13,904 nt of DNA from Candidatus Pacearchaeota archaeon (GTDB taxonomy: Archaea; Nanobdellota; Nanobdellia; Pacearchaeales; GW2011-AR1): positions 7,628 to 21,531 of the forward strand of contig NZDU01000014.1 of NCBI GenBank assembly GCA_002688875.1, in the 5' to 3' direction. The notes under the pieces are model-generated. The model was not told where the DNA came from. It ran no database searches and saw nothing but the letters and a program-made list of their open reading frames with translations. This document shows, piece by piece, positions 13,722 through 13,904 of this stretch (positions within the stretch are counted from its first letter, which is position 1; each line of letters starts with the position of its first letter). The position numbers and the translations under genes are program-made.

Positions 13722-13741
13722 CCTAAACCATAATTTTTCCA

Positions 13742-13757
13742 GTTTAAAAGATTATAT
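13742..13757 (-). promoter_or_regulatory. TATA-like region of the phosphodiesterase-like gene
   Basis: On the minus strand ATCTTTTAAACT is centred about 26 bases before the ATG at 13721, with GATATAATC just upstream. This supports the 353-residue start. The 85-base divergent spacer also carries the promoter of the gene at 13807. Confidence 0.45.
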
Positions 13758-13770
13758 CCCCTCAAACAAA

Positions 13771-13781
13771 TATTTATAAAC
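13771..13781 (+). promoter_or_regulatory. TATA box of the gene at the right edge
   Basis: TATTTATAAAC is centred about 31 bases before the ATG at 13807, fitting an archaeal promoter with a very short leader. Confidence 0.6.
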
Positions 13782-13806
13782 AAAATCAACAACATACCAT
13801 AATACT

Positions 13807-13904
13807 ATGGCAGACCAAGAATACGAAAAAAAGAAAGCAAAGGAAATGCTCACCCTATCCGACCATACGAAGAAACCCGAGATAAAAAAGAAAACAACCA
13901 AGAA
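13807..13904 (+). CDS. Start of an unrecognised Lys-rich protein (runs off the window)
   Basis: The frame from ATG 13807 stays open for 32 codons to the window end. The protein begins MADQEYEKKKAKEMLTLSD and continues Lys-rich (KKPEIKKKTTK), a charged, soluble and probably helical or disordered N-terminus. The family cannot be recognised from this fragment. The start is supported by the TATA box at 13771-13781 and by the absence of any better upstream start. Confidence 0.55.
   Translation, partial: MADQEYEKKKAKEMLTLSDHTKKPEIKKKTTK

Noticed and set aside
13137..13733. 198-codon + strand frame opposite the phosphodiesterase-like gene
   Set aside because: Composition (Lys/Pro/Leu/Ile/Asn/Arg) reflects the complement of a G-rich coding strand. 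The minus-strand frame has the full metal-binding motif set.

Overview
The window looks archaeal, most plausibly from a small-genome AT-rich lineage such as a DPANN archaeon; this is inferred from signals and not proven. Most transcription units have a TATA-like box (TTTATAAA, CTTTAAAA, CTTTAAATA) centred about 25-31 bases before the start codon, so transcripts would be leaderless or nearly so. Shine-Dalgarno sequences are essentially absent, genes are closely packed on both strands, and a queC is present. There is no rRNA, tRNA, CRISPR array or intact transposase, and no gene-free stretch over 300 bases.

The main content is a heptose / nucleotide-activated-sugar glycan locus. From left to right: the 3' end of a GHMP-type sugar kinase (1-549); a strongly structured intergenic block of nested hairpins (551-682); a HAD phosphatase (minus, 709-1428); a D-glycero-D-manno-heptose 7-phosphate kinase-like GHMP protein (1576-2634); QueC (minus, 2643-3356); a 71-residue SH3/KOW-like protein with some likeness to the aIF5A N-terminal domain (3407-3622); a family 2 glycosyltransferase (3638-4540); a nucleoside 2-deoxyribosyltransferase-like protein (minus, 4537-4950); and a heptosyltransferase-like GT9 protein fused to a NUDIX domain (4990-6363). 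An operon follows (6415-11347): gmhA (sedoheptulose 7-phosphate isomerase), an RfaE1/HldE-type heptose 7-phosphate kinase, an RfaE2/HldE-type nucleotidyltransferase fused to a large deoxyhypusine-synthase-like domain, and a polytopic GT-C glycosyltransferase. Then come a histidine phosphatase (11424-11897), a SAM methyltransferase (minus, 11919-12605), an alkaline-phosphatase-superfamily protein (minus, 12660-13721) whose 3' end overlaps a REP-like hairpin repeat, and the start of an unknown gene (13807 to the end).

How the genes could work together: GmhA makes heptose 7-phosphate. It can be 1-phosphorylated by the PfkB-type kinase (beta anomer route) or a GHMP-type kinase (alpha anomer route). 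A phosphatase (candidates: the HAD or the histidine phosphatase) would remove the 7-phosphate, and the RfaE2 domain would activate the sugar. GT9, GT2 and GT-C proteins would transfer sugars to a cell-surface glycan. Kinases of both anomer routes in one locus, the two unusual fusions, a 20-base sequence shared by the hddA and gmhA promoters and a mirror-symmetric divergent TATA box are the most notable observations. Base composition changes markedly between genes, which suggests a mosaic locus.
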